Of a DNA stretch of 64,000 nucleotides, positions 23,555 through 31,675 are shown piece after piece (the first letter of the stretch is position 1; every line of letters begins with the position of its first letter). Below the pieces are notes generated by a model. That model ran no database searches and was not told the origin of the DNA. It was given only the letters and a program-made list of their open reading frames with translations. The stretch covers positions 1 to 64,000 of the forward strand of contig DAJR01000023.1 of assembly GCA_002496385.1 (NCBI GenBank), in the 5' to 3' direction. A program made the translations under genes and the position numbers. This stretch comes from Methanomassiliicoccales archaeon UBA147. Its GTDB lineage: Archaea; Thermoplasmatota; Thermoplasmata; SG8-5.

Positions 23555-24829
23555 TCAAACTCCGAACACCATGCCGTCCTCGTCCGGCCTGAAGTCCTTG
23601 GCCGGCGTCTCCTTCTTGTGCATGGCTATCTCGTTCCTCACAGTCTCTGCCAGCCTCTTTATTCCCTCGTCAATCTCCGCGTCCGTGGCATAGGTGAAAT
23701 TCAACCTCATGGTATTCCTGCCGCTTCTGTCCGCAAAGAACGAGGCTCCGTGCACATAAGCGACATTGTTCTCCAGCGCTCTCGTGAACATCTCCTTCGT
23801 GTCGATGTTCTCCGGCAATGTGACCCAGATAAACATTCCCCCCTCGGGCTTGGTCCATTTCGCCTCTGCGGGGAAATGCCTGTCCATGGCAGCGAGCATG
23901 CGGTCGCGCTTGTGCTTGTAGAGCGATTTGATCTTCTCGAGGTGCTGGTCCAGATATCCGCGCGTCAGATACTCGGCCGCGATGTGCTGGCCGAATGTGT
24001 TCGTGCATAAATCCGCGGCCTGCTTCACTATGATGAGTTTGTTGAGCAGATCCTTGTCGGCAATGCACCATGCCACTCTGAATCCGGGGGCCAGAACCTT
24101 CGAAAATGTTCCCAGGTAGATCACTCTGCCGTCCTCGTCCATGGTTTTCATGGGTTTTATTGCCTGGCCGCTGTACCTGAGCTCCGAGTATGGTGCATCC
24201 TCTATCACGACCATGTCGTATTCCCGTGCAATCTCCAGGACGCGCTTACGCCTCTCCATTGTCATTGTGACGCCGGAGGGATTCTGAAATGCCGGGACCA
24301 GGTAAAGGAGCTCGGGGTTGCGCCCGTGCATCTGAAGCTGCTTGATCTTGTCCTCCAGCGCCTCCGGGTCCATGCCTTCTTCGTCCACCGGGACGCTTTC
24401 CAGCAATGCCCCGTAGGACCTGAACGCATTGGTGCCGCCCATGTAAGTGGGCGCGCCCACGATGACTGTGTCGTCCGGGTCCAGGAATGTCTTGCCGATG
24501 AGGTCGAGGGCCTGCTGCGAGCCTGCCGTGATCAGGACATTGTGGTAGTTGATGTTCATGCCCTTGCCCACCATCCTGTCGGCAATGGCCTTTCTCAGCT
24601 CCGTAACACCCTCTGTGGTGCCGTACTGGAGTATGTTGGGCCCCTTCTCGTCCAAGAGATAATTGCATATCTCCCTTACCTTGTCAACAGGGAAGGCTTC
24701 GGGGCTGGGCAGTCCGCCCGCAAACGAGATAACTTCCTTCCTCTCCGTGAGCTTCAGAAGCTCTCGGATTTCGGACGCTTTCATCTCCTTGGCATTCTTC
24801 GAATAAAGATGCGAGAATTTGCTTGGCAT
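23555..24829 (-). CDS. PLP-dependent aminotransferase, class I/II (LysN/2-aminoadipate or aromatic type)
   Basis: 424 residues, fold-type I. ISFAGGLPSPEAFPVD (34-49) and LQYGTTEGVTELR are typical of the MocR-related 2-aminoadipate/aromatic aminotransferases; NPSGVTM, IEDAPYSELRY and the PLP-binding Lys244 in GTFSKVLAPGFRVAW complete the active site. Cytoplasmic amino-acid transamination is certain; the substrate is not. GGAGGT is 6 nt before ATG 24829. Not obviously in an operon. Confidence 0.92.
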   Translation of the reverse strand: MPSKFSHLYSKNAKEMKASEIRELLKLTERKEVISFAGGLPSPEAFPVDKVREICNYLLDEKGPNILQYGTTEGVTELRKAIADRMVGKGMNINYHNVLITAGSQQALDLIGKTFLDPDDTVIVGAPTYMGGTNAFRSYGALLESVPVDEEGMDPEALEDKIKQLQMHGRNPELLYLVPAFQNPSGVTMTMERRKRVLEIAREYDMVVIEDAPYSELRYSGQAIKPMKTMDEDGRVIYLGTFSKVLAPGFRVAWCIADKDLLNKLIIVKQAADLCTNTFGQHIAAEYLTRGYLDQHLEKIKSLYKHKRDRMLAAMDRHFPAEAKWTKPEGGMFIWVTLPENIDTKEMFTRALENNVAYVHGASFFADRSGRNTMRLNFTYATDAEIDEGIKRLAETVRNEIAMHKKETPAKDFRPDEDGMVFGV

Positions 24830-24982
24830 TCATATACCTCCTTGCACACTGGCAGAGTTCCGGAAGACACGGGCTCCCTGCACCTGTCTGGTAATTGTTC
24901 TTTGCTAATATACCTGTCGGAAATCGAGCCAACAGAAACAAAGGCGCGCACTTTATTAATGGCCGAAGATATAAGGCAGGCC

Positions 24983-26506
24983 ATGTCCCGCCCCAGCATA
25001 CTGAGGATGACCGAGCCCCTCTCCACCCGGGAGGGGAAGCTCACGCTTCTGGCACTGCTCATGATGCTTTACGTGATGGCCCTCCTTGCGTCGATATCCG
25101 TGCACGAACTGCTCGGGCACGGGCTTTTCGCGGCCCTTCTCGGCGGAGACGTTTACGCATTCTACCTGTCCCCGGGAAGCGGTTTCGTGTCATTCTGGCT
25201 TCCCCCCGCCATGACTGCCGCCCAGGTAGCCCTGGTATACATGGCCGGCATCCTCGTCCAGCTCCTGATAGGGACCATTGTCCTGTTCCTGGTCATCCCC
25301 AGAATCAAGAATTTCATGCTTGGCCTCTTCGCTCTCATGTTCTGCATCGGCATGACAGTCCATTCCTCCCTCTACCTTTTCATGGGCTACATCTACGATT
25401 ACGGCGATACGAGGTATGCCGCCAGCATTTTGCGGGTGCAGCCCGATGCATTCATGGTCGCGGGAATGATTATCACGGGATTTTTCATAATCGCGCTCTC
25501 CGTGGTCGCGCTCAGGTTCCTGGGCCGGTTCATGGACCTGGAGAACGACCGCAATCGCACAGGGGCCCTGGCCATTATCTGGCTCCCTGCGCTCCTGCTC
25601 AGCGGAGCGATTTCCTTCATTTTATCCTTGATGCTTCCGCATTCCGAGATGGCTTATCCTCTCATCAACTCCGCCATTCTGATGCTCTTCGTGGCCACTG
25701 CCCTGTTCCTTGTTCCCATATTCACCGAGCCAGTAAAGGGAATCGAGCATAGGATATCCTTCCGCAGCGTGCTGTCGGTTGTGATTTGCTTCATGGTGAT
25801 ACTGGCCGGTTGGGCGGGGATTTTCGGTATGTCCCAGGAGTCGGCCCGCGGCGTCCTGCTCCACGACCCCCCACTCCAGGTGGAGAATTTTTACTCGGAT
25901 TACTCGCTGGGCAACGCGAACCTTCATGCTTATTCCAACGGAACCCTGAAGATTGACATCGTCCTCAGGAATATGATGGATTCTCCTTCCCCTCTCGACG
26001 AGAAGATATACCGCACATTCGACCGGCGCCCGGACTGGGACAGGTACATCGCACGCTCCAGGGGCATGCTCGTGACCATGTTCGGCCTTGAAAGAAGCGT
26101 CGGGGAGAACCTCACCTTCAGCACGGCACTGGGCACGGCAAGGGCACCGGGCATCGAGGACGAATTCGGAAGAATATGCACGACTTACATCTCCCTGGCC
26201 GGAACAAGGCAGATACACATGACGCCGGGCGAGCTGATTCCTCATCCGGAGATATCCCTGGTGTCGGGAGACTACAAGGTTGGCTTCATTGACCCATGGA
26301 ACAACCAGGGCGGATACCTGGACGGGGTCACGGTGTCCTGGGATCCGGGCATGGTGCCGCTGGAAATCATCGCATGGAACCGTGCCAACCCTTCCATTCC
26401 TTACAGCCTGGGAAGCCCGGAAGAGAACAGGGTCGGCTGGAGCAATGTGAACATAGAAGAATCTCCAGCGAATTACCGGGTCGTTCTGAATCGGAGCGAT
26501 GATTGA
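24983..26506 (+). CDS. M50-like membrane metalloprotease with large C-terminal domain
   Basis: 507 residues. The first membrane helix carries HELLGH (41-46), an HExxH zinc motif inside the bilayer as in site-2 proteases, followed by about seven more hydrophobic helices to residue 300 and a 200-residue soluble domain rich in beta segments, probably outside the cell. I see no certain NPDG-type second motif, so catalytic competence is unproven; a degenerate M50-like channel/transport role is possible. Start: ATG 24983; ATG 24959 is 8 codons upstream in frame and cannot be excluded. Divergent from the aminotransferase. Confidence 0.75.
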   Translation: MSRPSILRMTEPLSTREGKLTLLALLMMLYVMALLASISVHELLGHGLFAALLGGDVYAFYLSPGSGFVSFWLPPAMTAAQVALVYMAGILVQLLIGTIVLFLVIPRIKNFMLGLFALMFCIGMTVHSSLYLFMGYIYDYGDTRYAASILRVQPDAFMVAGMIITGFFIIALSVVALRFLGRFMDLENDRNRTGALAIIWLPALLLSGAISFILSLMLPHSEMAYPLINSAILMLFVATALFLVPIFTEPVKGIEHRISFRSVLSVVICFMVILAGWAGIFGMSQESARGVLLHDPPLQVENFYSDYSLGNANLHAYSNGTLKIDIVLRNMMDSPSPLDEKIYRTFDRRPDWDRYIARSRGMLVTMFGLERSVGENLTFSTALGTARAPGIEDEFGRICTTYISLAGTRQIHMTPGELIPHPEISLVSGDYKVGFIDPWNNQGGYLDGVTVSWDPGMVPLEIIAWNRANPSIPYSLGSPEENRVGWSNVNIEESPANYRVVLNRSDD

Positions 26507-26512
26507 AAATAT

Positions 26513-26695
26513 CTACATTTCGTCGATGCCCATTGATAAAAGGACAGCCAGGCCGAACCAGCTGAGCATGAGTATCATCAGAGGGAGCGAACCCCATCCC
26601 AGGAACACCTGGATTGCCAGGAATATCAGCGGCACTCCGAAGCCGAGAAAGCCGAACAGCATTTTCCTGCCCTTGTCTTCGATGAACTGGTTCAT
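26513..26695 (-). CDS. Small two-helix membrane protein (60 aa)
   Basis: 60 residues with two hydrophobic helices (about 11-31 and 37-56) joined by a Gly-Trp-Gly turn, short charged ends (MNQFIEDKGRK, DEM). No family recognised. A TATA box at 26719-26727 is about 28 nt upstream of the ATG, so the mRNA is probably leaderless. It ends 6 nt from the convergent protease gene. Confidence 0.65.
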   Translation of the reverse strand: MNQFIEDKGRKMLFGFLGFGVPLIFLAIQVFLGWGSLPLMILMLSWFGLAVLLSMGIDEM

Positions 26696-26718
26696 ACACC
26701 CGAAGGATGCGGAGGGGG

Positions 26719-26727
26719 TATAAAAAA
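26719..26727 (-). promoter_or_regulatory. TATA box of the 60-aa membrane protein gene
   Basis: Minus-strand TTTTTTATA about 28 nt before ATG 26695. Confidence 0.5.
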
Positions 26728-26853
26728 CTTAACTATGCCGGTATTAGGTCAAGATTCTCTAGTTGCCACCATCTGTAATTTTAGATTGTAGATTGACGAT
26801 TTTAGATTTTTGTTCACGGCATGATGGGTTATCAATTCTTTTTGTAACGGGGG

Positions 26854-26996
26854 CTAGGGTCTTTACCTGCAAAATGGTGTAAAGGGTCTAGGGTCTTTGG
26901 TTGTAAAATGAGATAAAGGGTCTAGGGGTTGCTGGCTGTCGTGAACAGCCAGCACAAAACATATGTTGGCAACCCTAGACCCTAGTCCCTAGACCC
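26854..26996. repeat. 34-bp direct repeats running into a nested palindrome
   Basis: Two 34-bp units (26854-26887, 26888-26921), each beginning CTAGGGTCTTT and ending AAAGGGT, are followed by a partial third (CTAGGGG, 26922). From 26918 GGGTCTAGGGGTT pairs with AACCCTAGACCC at 26971-26982, enclosing a perfect hairpin GCTGGCTGT (26931-26939) / ACAGCCAGC (26945-26953). The rest of the 26740-27060 spacer shows ATTTTAGATT repeats near 26776-26815 but no gene. Could be a MITE or a structured RNA. Confidence 0.7.
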
Positions 26997-27060
26997 AGAC
27001 ATATAAAATTGTTAAGCTTCATTCCAACAATCGCATACATATGCCCAAGTAGTTTTATGT

Positions 27061-27729
27061 TCAGATGCCGGCAGCCTTCCTCAGGGCAGCAATCTCTCCC
27101 TCCGGCCCCCTCTTGCCCCTGAACACGGCCGAGCCAGCCACGATGACGGTCGCTCCGGCCCTGACAGCATCCGCAACGTTGTGCTCGTTGATGCCCCCGT
27201 CCACCTCTATCTCCGTACCGAGTCCTGACCTGTCAACGGCTGTTCTGGCCTCGGTAATCTTGGCGAAATGCTCTGTCATACATTTCTGCCCGCCGAAGCC
27301 CGGGTTCACTGTCATGATGACGACCATGTCAAGCTCAGGAAGGTATGGCTCGATGCCAGAAAACGGGTTGCACGGGTTGAGGGCCATGCCGACCTTCGCG
27401 CCCAGGTCCCTAATGTGCCTGATGGTCTCTCTAGGCTCATCCCCCGATTCAATGTGGAAGGTCAGCCAGTCGCTTCCCGCCTCCACGAATTGCTGTGCGT
27501 ACTGCTTCGGGTGCGTGATCATGAGATGCGTGTCGAACGGTATCTCCGAGACCGCCTTCAGCTCCCTGGCGAATGCCGGCCCGAAGGTGATGTTCGGGAC
27601 GAAGTTCCCGTCCATAACGTCCAGATGCACGAAGTCCGCCCCGCTCCTGTTAAGAACGCGGATGGCATCGCCCAGCCCGGTTAGGTCCGCCGATAGGATG
27701 GAAGGCGCAATCCTGACTTTCCGTGTCAT
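27061..27729 (-). CDS. rpe: Ribulose-phosphate 3-epimerase
   Basis: 222 residues, a TIM barrel of the usual length. IAPSILSADLTGLGD with the catalytic region, DFVHLDVMDGNFVPNI (metal His/Asp), HLMITHP, MTVNPGFGGQKC, and EVDGGINEHN. Interconverts ribulose 5-phosphate and xylulose 5-phosphate. It follows a 57-residue gene by 18 nt on the same strand and has GGAGG 10 nt before the ATG. Allulose-6-phosphate epimerase is a close relative but less likely. Confidence 0.95.
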   Translation of the reverse strand: MTRKVRIAPSILSADLTGLGDAIRVLNRSGADFVHLDVMDGNFVPNITFGPAFARELKAVSEIPFDTHLMITHPKQYAQQFVEAGSDWLTFHIESGDEPRETIRHIRDLGAKVGMALNPCNPFSGIEPYLPELDMVVIMTVNPGFGGQKCMTEHFAKITEARTAVDRSGLGTEIEVDGGINEHNVADAVRAGATVIVAGSAVFRGKRGPEGEIAALRKAAGI

Positions 27730-27747
27730 GGTTATACGGCCTCCGGA

Positions 27748-27921
27748 TCAATTGTACATGTCCAGGAATCTCTGGTTCGACGGAATGGCGTCATACTCTT
27801 CCTGGCCGTCGTCCATCTCCATGACAATGTTGACTAGTGAGTTCACCACTTCCTGCATGTGCTTGAGTTCTGTACGGAGCTGTCTTATCTCCTCAATGAG
27901 TTCCTGGTTCGTCTTGTCCAT
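27748..27921 (-). CDS. Small coiled-coil protein (57 aa) upstream of rpe
   Basis: The open frame encodes MDKTNQELIEEIRQL, continuing as a heptad-like helix to about residue 37, then an acidic linker DDGQEEYD and the tail FLDMYN. GGGAGGA is 5 nt before the ATG and a TATA-like ATATATTTAA lies near 27959-27970, so this is very likely real and co-transcribed with rpe. No known family; a regulator or oligomerisation partner are guesses. Confidence 0.72.
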   Translation of the reverse strand: MDKTNQELIEEIRQLRTELKHMQEVVNSLVNIVMEMDDGQEEYDAIPSNQRFLDMYN

Positions 27922-27982
27922 GAGATTCCTCCCTTTCCATAGCTACATGAAATCGGCATTAAATATATTTGCGCCCTGAATA

Positions 27983-28555
27983 TCATTTGTTCCTTGCCTC
28001 GGGCGTGAAGGCCATGAAGTCACAGGCCAGTTTGCGGTGTTCATGTTTCTCGCAGTCCTCGCACCAAAGCTTTCCGGATTTTCCCGACAGCAAGCCGCGG
28101 CAACGCCCGCACCTGGCTTTCAGCACGCCGAATTTCTCCTCTTTTGTCGAAAGCTGGAGGGAAGGGGTGACCTGCACCACCCTGGCCCGCACAAGGTCCC
28201 CGATGCGGAATTCCTTCCTGGCATCGTCCGTGTACCCCTCTGAAATCTTGGCCACGTGTATCGCCCCGTTCTCCCCCGCTCCGAAACTCCTGCCGGTTTC
28301 ATCCAGGCCGAATACGGCCACAGTTGCAAGGCTGTTGGTGACATTCCCCACCTCTCCCAGGATCACATCGCCGGGCCTCAGTTGCGAGACTCTCTTGATT
28401 TCCAGGACGCTGACCGTCTTCTCGGCGTCATCGAACCTGACCGCGCCCATGACCGCAGCGAAAATGGCGCCGTCCCTCTCGTATGTGCCCGGTCCCGGCA
28501 TGTATTCCTCTCCGGCAGCGATTCTGTCCCCGGGCATGGTCGGGCCGTCCGTCAT
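27983..28555 (-). CDS. csl4: Exosome subunit Csl4 (S1 and zinc-ribbon)
   Basis: 190 residues in the order of archaeal Csl4: N-terminal domain (PGDRIAAGEEYMPGPGTYERDG), central S1 RNA-binding domain (about 60-145, RPGDVILGEVGNV ... FRIGDLVRARVVQV), C-terminal zinc ribbon (CGRC...CEDC). Csl4 caps the archaeal RNA exosome and recruits substrates. Coupled to the methyltransferase gene upstream (4-nt overlap), a pairing seen in other archaea. Confidence 0.95.
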   Translation of the reverse strand: MTDGPTMPGDRIAAGEEYMPGPGTYERDGAIFAAVMGAVRFDDAEKTVSVLEIKRVSQLRPGDVILGEVGNVTNSLATVAVFGLDETGRSFGAGENGAIHVAKISEGYTDDARKEFRIGDLVRARVVQVTPSLQLSTKEEKFGVLKARCGRCRGLLSGKSGKLWCEDCEKHEHRKLACDFMAFTPEARNK

Positions 28556-29151
28556 GGCCTCACCGCCCTGATCATCGTCACATCGAACATGGCTTTTTCC
28601 TTGCTGTGGAATGCGAATGTATGCCTTATCTCGAATTTATATTTTTTCTCGAGGGCAACAGCCCATCCCGATTTTGCAATCCTTTTCCTCAGGAATCCGA
28701 CTGTTTCGGAATTGTGCAGGCTGTAAACGGTGCCAGCGATTTCCATTGCCTTGTCCAGGAACGGGAGGTCAGCGTGCCTGTTCTGCGAGCCGAAAGGTGG
28801 ATTCATTATGCATGTATCATAATGGCCCGCAGCCTCCTCGACCGGGGCACATATGTACTCCACGTCACAGCCCGCAGTAAGCGCGTTCCTCCTGGCCGCT
28901 TCAATTGCCTTCTCATCTATATCCAGCCCCGAAGCACTTGCCGCTCCCAGCAGGCAGGCCCCGATGGAAAATATGCCGGCGCCGCACCCCAGGTCGATGA
29001 TTTTCCTGGCTTCAATGTCCCCGAATCCCTGGGCGATGTAAAGCACATCGGCCGCGATCTTCGCGGGAGTCGGATACTGCTCGAGACTGGCCCTCGGTTC
29101 CGAGAATCCCTCAAGCCTCTGGAGCGTTATTTCCAGGTCTCTCTGCTTCAT
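28552..29151 (-). CDS. METTL5-like N6-adenine rRNA methyltransferase
   Basis: 199 residues of the Rossmann methyltransferase class. LEQYPTP near residue 23, SAM motif I IIDLGCGAGIFSIGA, and catalytic motif IV NPPFGSQNRHADLPFLD, where NPPF marks amino-group (N6-adenine) methylases. This is the archaeal METTL5 pattern, whose eukaryotic relative modifies 18S rRNA. No start ambiguity; the gene heads a two-gene unit with csl4. Confidence 0.9.
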   Translation of the reverse strand: MKQRDLEITLQRLEGFSEPRASLEQYPTPAKIAADVLYIAQGFGDIEARKIIDLGCGAGIFSIGACLLGAASASGLDIDEKAIEAARRNALTAGCDVEYICAPVEEAAGHYDTCIMNPPFGSQNRHADLPFLDKAMEIAGTVYSLHNSETVGFLRKRIAKSGWAVALEKKYKFEIRHTFAFHSKEKAMFDVTMIRAVRP

Positions 29152-29295
29152 GCGGCATTACAATGTTGGTGTGTTAAAAAAATTTGGGGTGGTATTCCCC
29201 CGATGTTAAATGTCATGGTATATCGGCGATTTTCGACAGAATCGTAATTGTCAAACAAAACTATTTACGGCACCGACGCCATATTTCTCCAATTG

Positions 29296-29427
29296 ATGAT
29301 AGTGGTGAAGATTTCGGATGAATTGGAATACAAGGTCGAAAAGCTTCAGAAGGGGTTCGAGGTATCGGAGAATATACCTAAGTTCATTATAAAGGGCGAG
29401 AAGCACTCGGCTTTGTCTCCCAGATAA
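29296..29427 (+). CDS. Small hypothetical protein (43 aa)
   Basis: An open frame starting MIVVKISDELEYKVEKLQ and ending HSALSPR. CTATTTA at 29261-29267 lies about 30 nt upstream, consistent with a near-leaderless mRNA. The N-terminal beta strand plus helix is reminiscent of ribbon-helix-helix proteins, but the chain is short. It is convergent with the TPR gene. Moderately likely to be real. Confidence 0.5.
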   Translation: MIVVKISDELEYKVEKLQKGFEVSENIPKFIIKGEKHSALSPR

Positions 29428-29439
29428 TATTTTCCGGCC

Positions 29440-30705
29440 TCATTCCAGGCGCTCGATGGTCTTCAAGACCCGCTTCAGCTGCTTTTGCAGATCCAGGTGC
29501 TGGTACAGATTGACCGCCCGCCTCAGTTCCGTCTTGGCAGCCTCCCTGTCGCCCTTGCTCTTGAGGACATTTCCGAGTTCCTCATATGCGCTGGCCAATG
29601 AGATCGGATGATTGATCTCGGTGAGAACCATGATTGCCTTCCCGTAATATTCAAGCGACTTGGCCCAGTCCTTTTTGGTGGCATACAGCCTGCCGTAGTT
29701 CTGGTAAATTCCCCCGATGCCGACCCGGTCCCCGATCTTGTTCAGGACGTTCAGGCTGTCATCCAGGTTCTTCTTGGCAAGGTCGAATTTTCCCAGCTCG
29801 ATTAAAGCCTCGCTGGAATTGAACTCCGCCCAGGCCTTCATGTTCATCCAGCCGCCTTTCATGGCGAATTCCTTGCATTTCTCGAATTCCTTCAGGGAAT
29901 TGTCCCAATCCTTCAGTCTGAGATAGGTGTCCCCCAGGTTGTTGTGCGCCCTTGCGATCTCGTACACCTCGTTCGTGTCGCTGAGGTACTTCAGCGCGTT
30001 CTGGTAATGGAGTATTGCGTCCTGAAGTTCGTCGCAGTCGGAATGTATGTTCCCGAGCCCGATATGGGCCGAGCCCAATATCTTCTTGTCCTCTGCCTTC
30101 AGGGCGTACTCGATCGCGTTTTCCAGGTACTGGCCCGCTTTCTCGTACATTCCCTTGTTCCAGTATATTCCGCCTATGAAATTGGATGACTGGCCGATGG
30201 ACTTCGGGTCTTTCGCCTCCTCCGCAGCCTCCAGCGCCTGTTCGTAATACTCGAGGGCTCGGTCGAACTCCGACCTCTCCTGATGGATGAACCCGAGCCT
30301 TCTCAGGTATCTGGAAATCTGTACCTTGTCGTTTGACGTCCTTGCATCGCCAAGAAGCCTGTTGAAGTATTCGAAGGCCTTGTCCCATTCCGCCGAGAAT
30401 ATGCAAGTCATTCCCAGGTCCTCCAGCATTGTCTGGCGCTTCGATTCGCTCTTCTCGCCCTCGACGACCTGGTCCAGGTTCTCGAGCTTCTTGATTTCGG
30501 AGTATATCTTCCTCGCCTTCTCATAGCCGCCGAATGTCCTCATGACCTCGGAAAGATTGCTTGCCAGTCTTGGAAGGTCCGTGGGCTCGATATCGTTCGG
30601 GTCCGAGCCTATGAGCATGCACTGTTTCTTGACAATGAACCCCCCGATGTCGCTCATCTCCCTTTCCATGATGGCAAATATCTGCTCGGTCAATTCTTTT
30701 GACAT
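29440..30705 (-). CDS. TPR-repeat protein
   Basis: 421 residues with a helical N-terminal region (1-90) and eight or so tetratricopeptide repeats (about 95-415), with typical positions W/L-G-Y-A-F-A-P in units such as RYLRRLGFIHQERSEFDRAL and GSAHIGLGNIHSDCDELQDA. A protein-protein interaction scaffold; partners unknown. The start MSKELTEQ (30705) is used because AAGGTGG stands just upstream; an in-frame codon at 30732 precedes that site. Confidence 0.85.
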   Translation of the reverse strand: MSKELTEQIFAIMEREMSDIGGFIVKKQCMLIGSDPNDIEPTDLPRLASNLSEVMRTFGGYEKARKIYSEIKKLENLDQVVEGEKSESKRQTMLEDLGMTCIFSAEWDKAFEYFNRLLGDARTSNDKVQISRYLRRLGFIHQERSEFDRALEYYEQALEAAEEAKDPKSIGQSSNFIGGIYWNKGMYEKAGQYLENAIEYALKAEDKKILGSAHIGLGNIHSDCDELQDAILHYQNALKYLSDTNEVYEIARAHNNLGDTYLRLKDWDNSLKEFEKCKEFAMKGGWMNMKAWAEFNSSEALIELGKFDLAKKNLDDSLNVLNKIGDRVGIGGIYQNYGRLYATKKDWAKSLEYYGKAIMVLTEINHPISLASAYEELGNVLKSKGDREAAKTELRRAVNLYQHLDLQKQLKRVLKTIERLE

Positions 30706-30881
30706 GACCCACCTTTCAATCCAAATCTGCATAGTTGTTCATAGTTTTAATGATTTTGCTCAATTCAACCCCATCCGCATAGCATTGATAAAATGTTTGG
30801 TTCAATTTCATGGGCCATGGCTGGCATAAATGGCTTCATGTTTAAGTATTAGCAATTGAATACGGGGGCGAGGAGTTTCCG

Positions 30882-31667
30882 ATGCCCGAGGACATAGAGA
30901 TATATGAATTAAAGAAGATGGATGTGCGCGGCGCCACGGTCATAGACGGCTTCCCGAGCGTCGGGCTTGTGAGTTCGATAGTGGCCAATTACCTCATCAA
31001 CACTCTTCATCTCACTCAGATAGGAATAATGGATTCCGTCTTTTTTCCGACGGTATCGCTCGTCAGAGACGGCCAGCCCCACAACCCTGTAAGGATATAC
31101 GCGGGGGAGAAGGTCGGGACAGGCCCCCATTCCATGGACCAGCTTGTCGTGTTCATTTCCGAGTTCCAGCCGCCCCCGAACCTTGTGAAGCCCATCGCCA
31201 GCATGATGATAGATTGGGCCCAGGACCAGAGGTGCAAGATGCTAGTGTCCCCGGAGGGCCTGGTCATCGACAGGGAATCCATGGACGTAGGCGAAGAAGA
31301 TGACTCCGGCCTGGGCGTATATGGGGTGGGCAGTACCGAATGGATGCGCGATGAGTTGACAAAAAATAGTGTGAGGGAGTTCACCGAAGGCGTCATCACG
31401 GGGGTCGCCGGAGTGCTGCTCAACGAGGGCAAGCGCAGGGATTTCAATGTTGCAACCCTTCTCGCAGAGGCACATCCCGATTACCCGGACGCCAGGGCTG
31501 CCGCGAAGGTCATGGAACTGATAAATAAATTCCTCCTGCACATCGACCTGGATGTCAAGCCCCTCTACCAGGAAGCCGAGCGCATAGAATCCCAGCTGAA
31601 GACAATCCACAAGCAGACCAGCGAGGCCAAGACCCCCGGCTCGCATCAGCCGTCGATGTATGGGTGA
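30882..31667 (+). CDS. PAC2-family proteasome assembly chaperone
   Basis: 261 residues. VIDGFPSVGLVSSIVANYL near the N-terminus, DQLVVFISEFQP, GVITGVAGVLLNEGKRR and EAHPDYPDARAAAKVMELIN are typical of the archaeal PAC2/PbaB-like family that helps assemble the 20S proteasome or related complexes. The C-terminal 40 residues form a predicted coiled coil. GGGGGCGAGGAG precedes ATG 30882. Confidence 0.9.
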   Translation: MPEDIEIYELKKMDVRGATVIDGFPSVGLVSSIVANYLINTLHLTQIGIMDSVFFPTVSLVRDGQPHNPVRIYAGEKVGTGPHSMDQLVVFISEFQPPPNLVKPIASMMIDWAQDQRCKMLVSPEGLVIDRESMDVGEEDDSGLGVYGVGSTEWMRDELTKNSVREFTEGVITGVAGVLLNEGKRRDFNVATLLAEAHPDYPDARAAAKVMELINKFLLHIDLDVKPLYQEAERIESQLKTIHKQTSEAKTPGSHQPSMYG

Positions 31668-31675
31668 ATTTCCGC

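Noticed and set aside
24326..24982. Extension of the M50-like frame upstream
   Set aside because: Lies antisense to the aminotransferase gene; hydrophobic protein begins after 24959.
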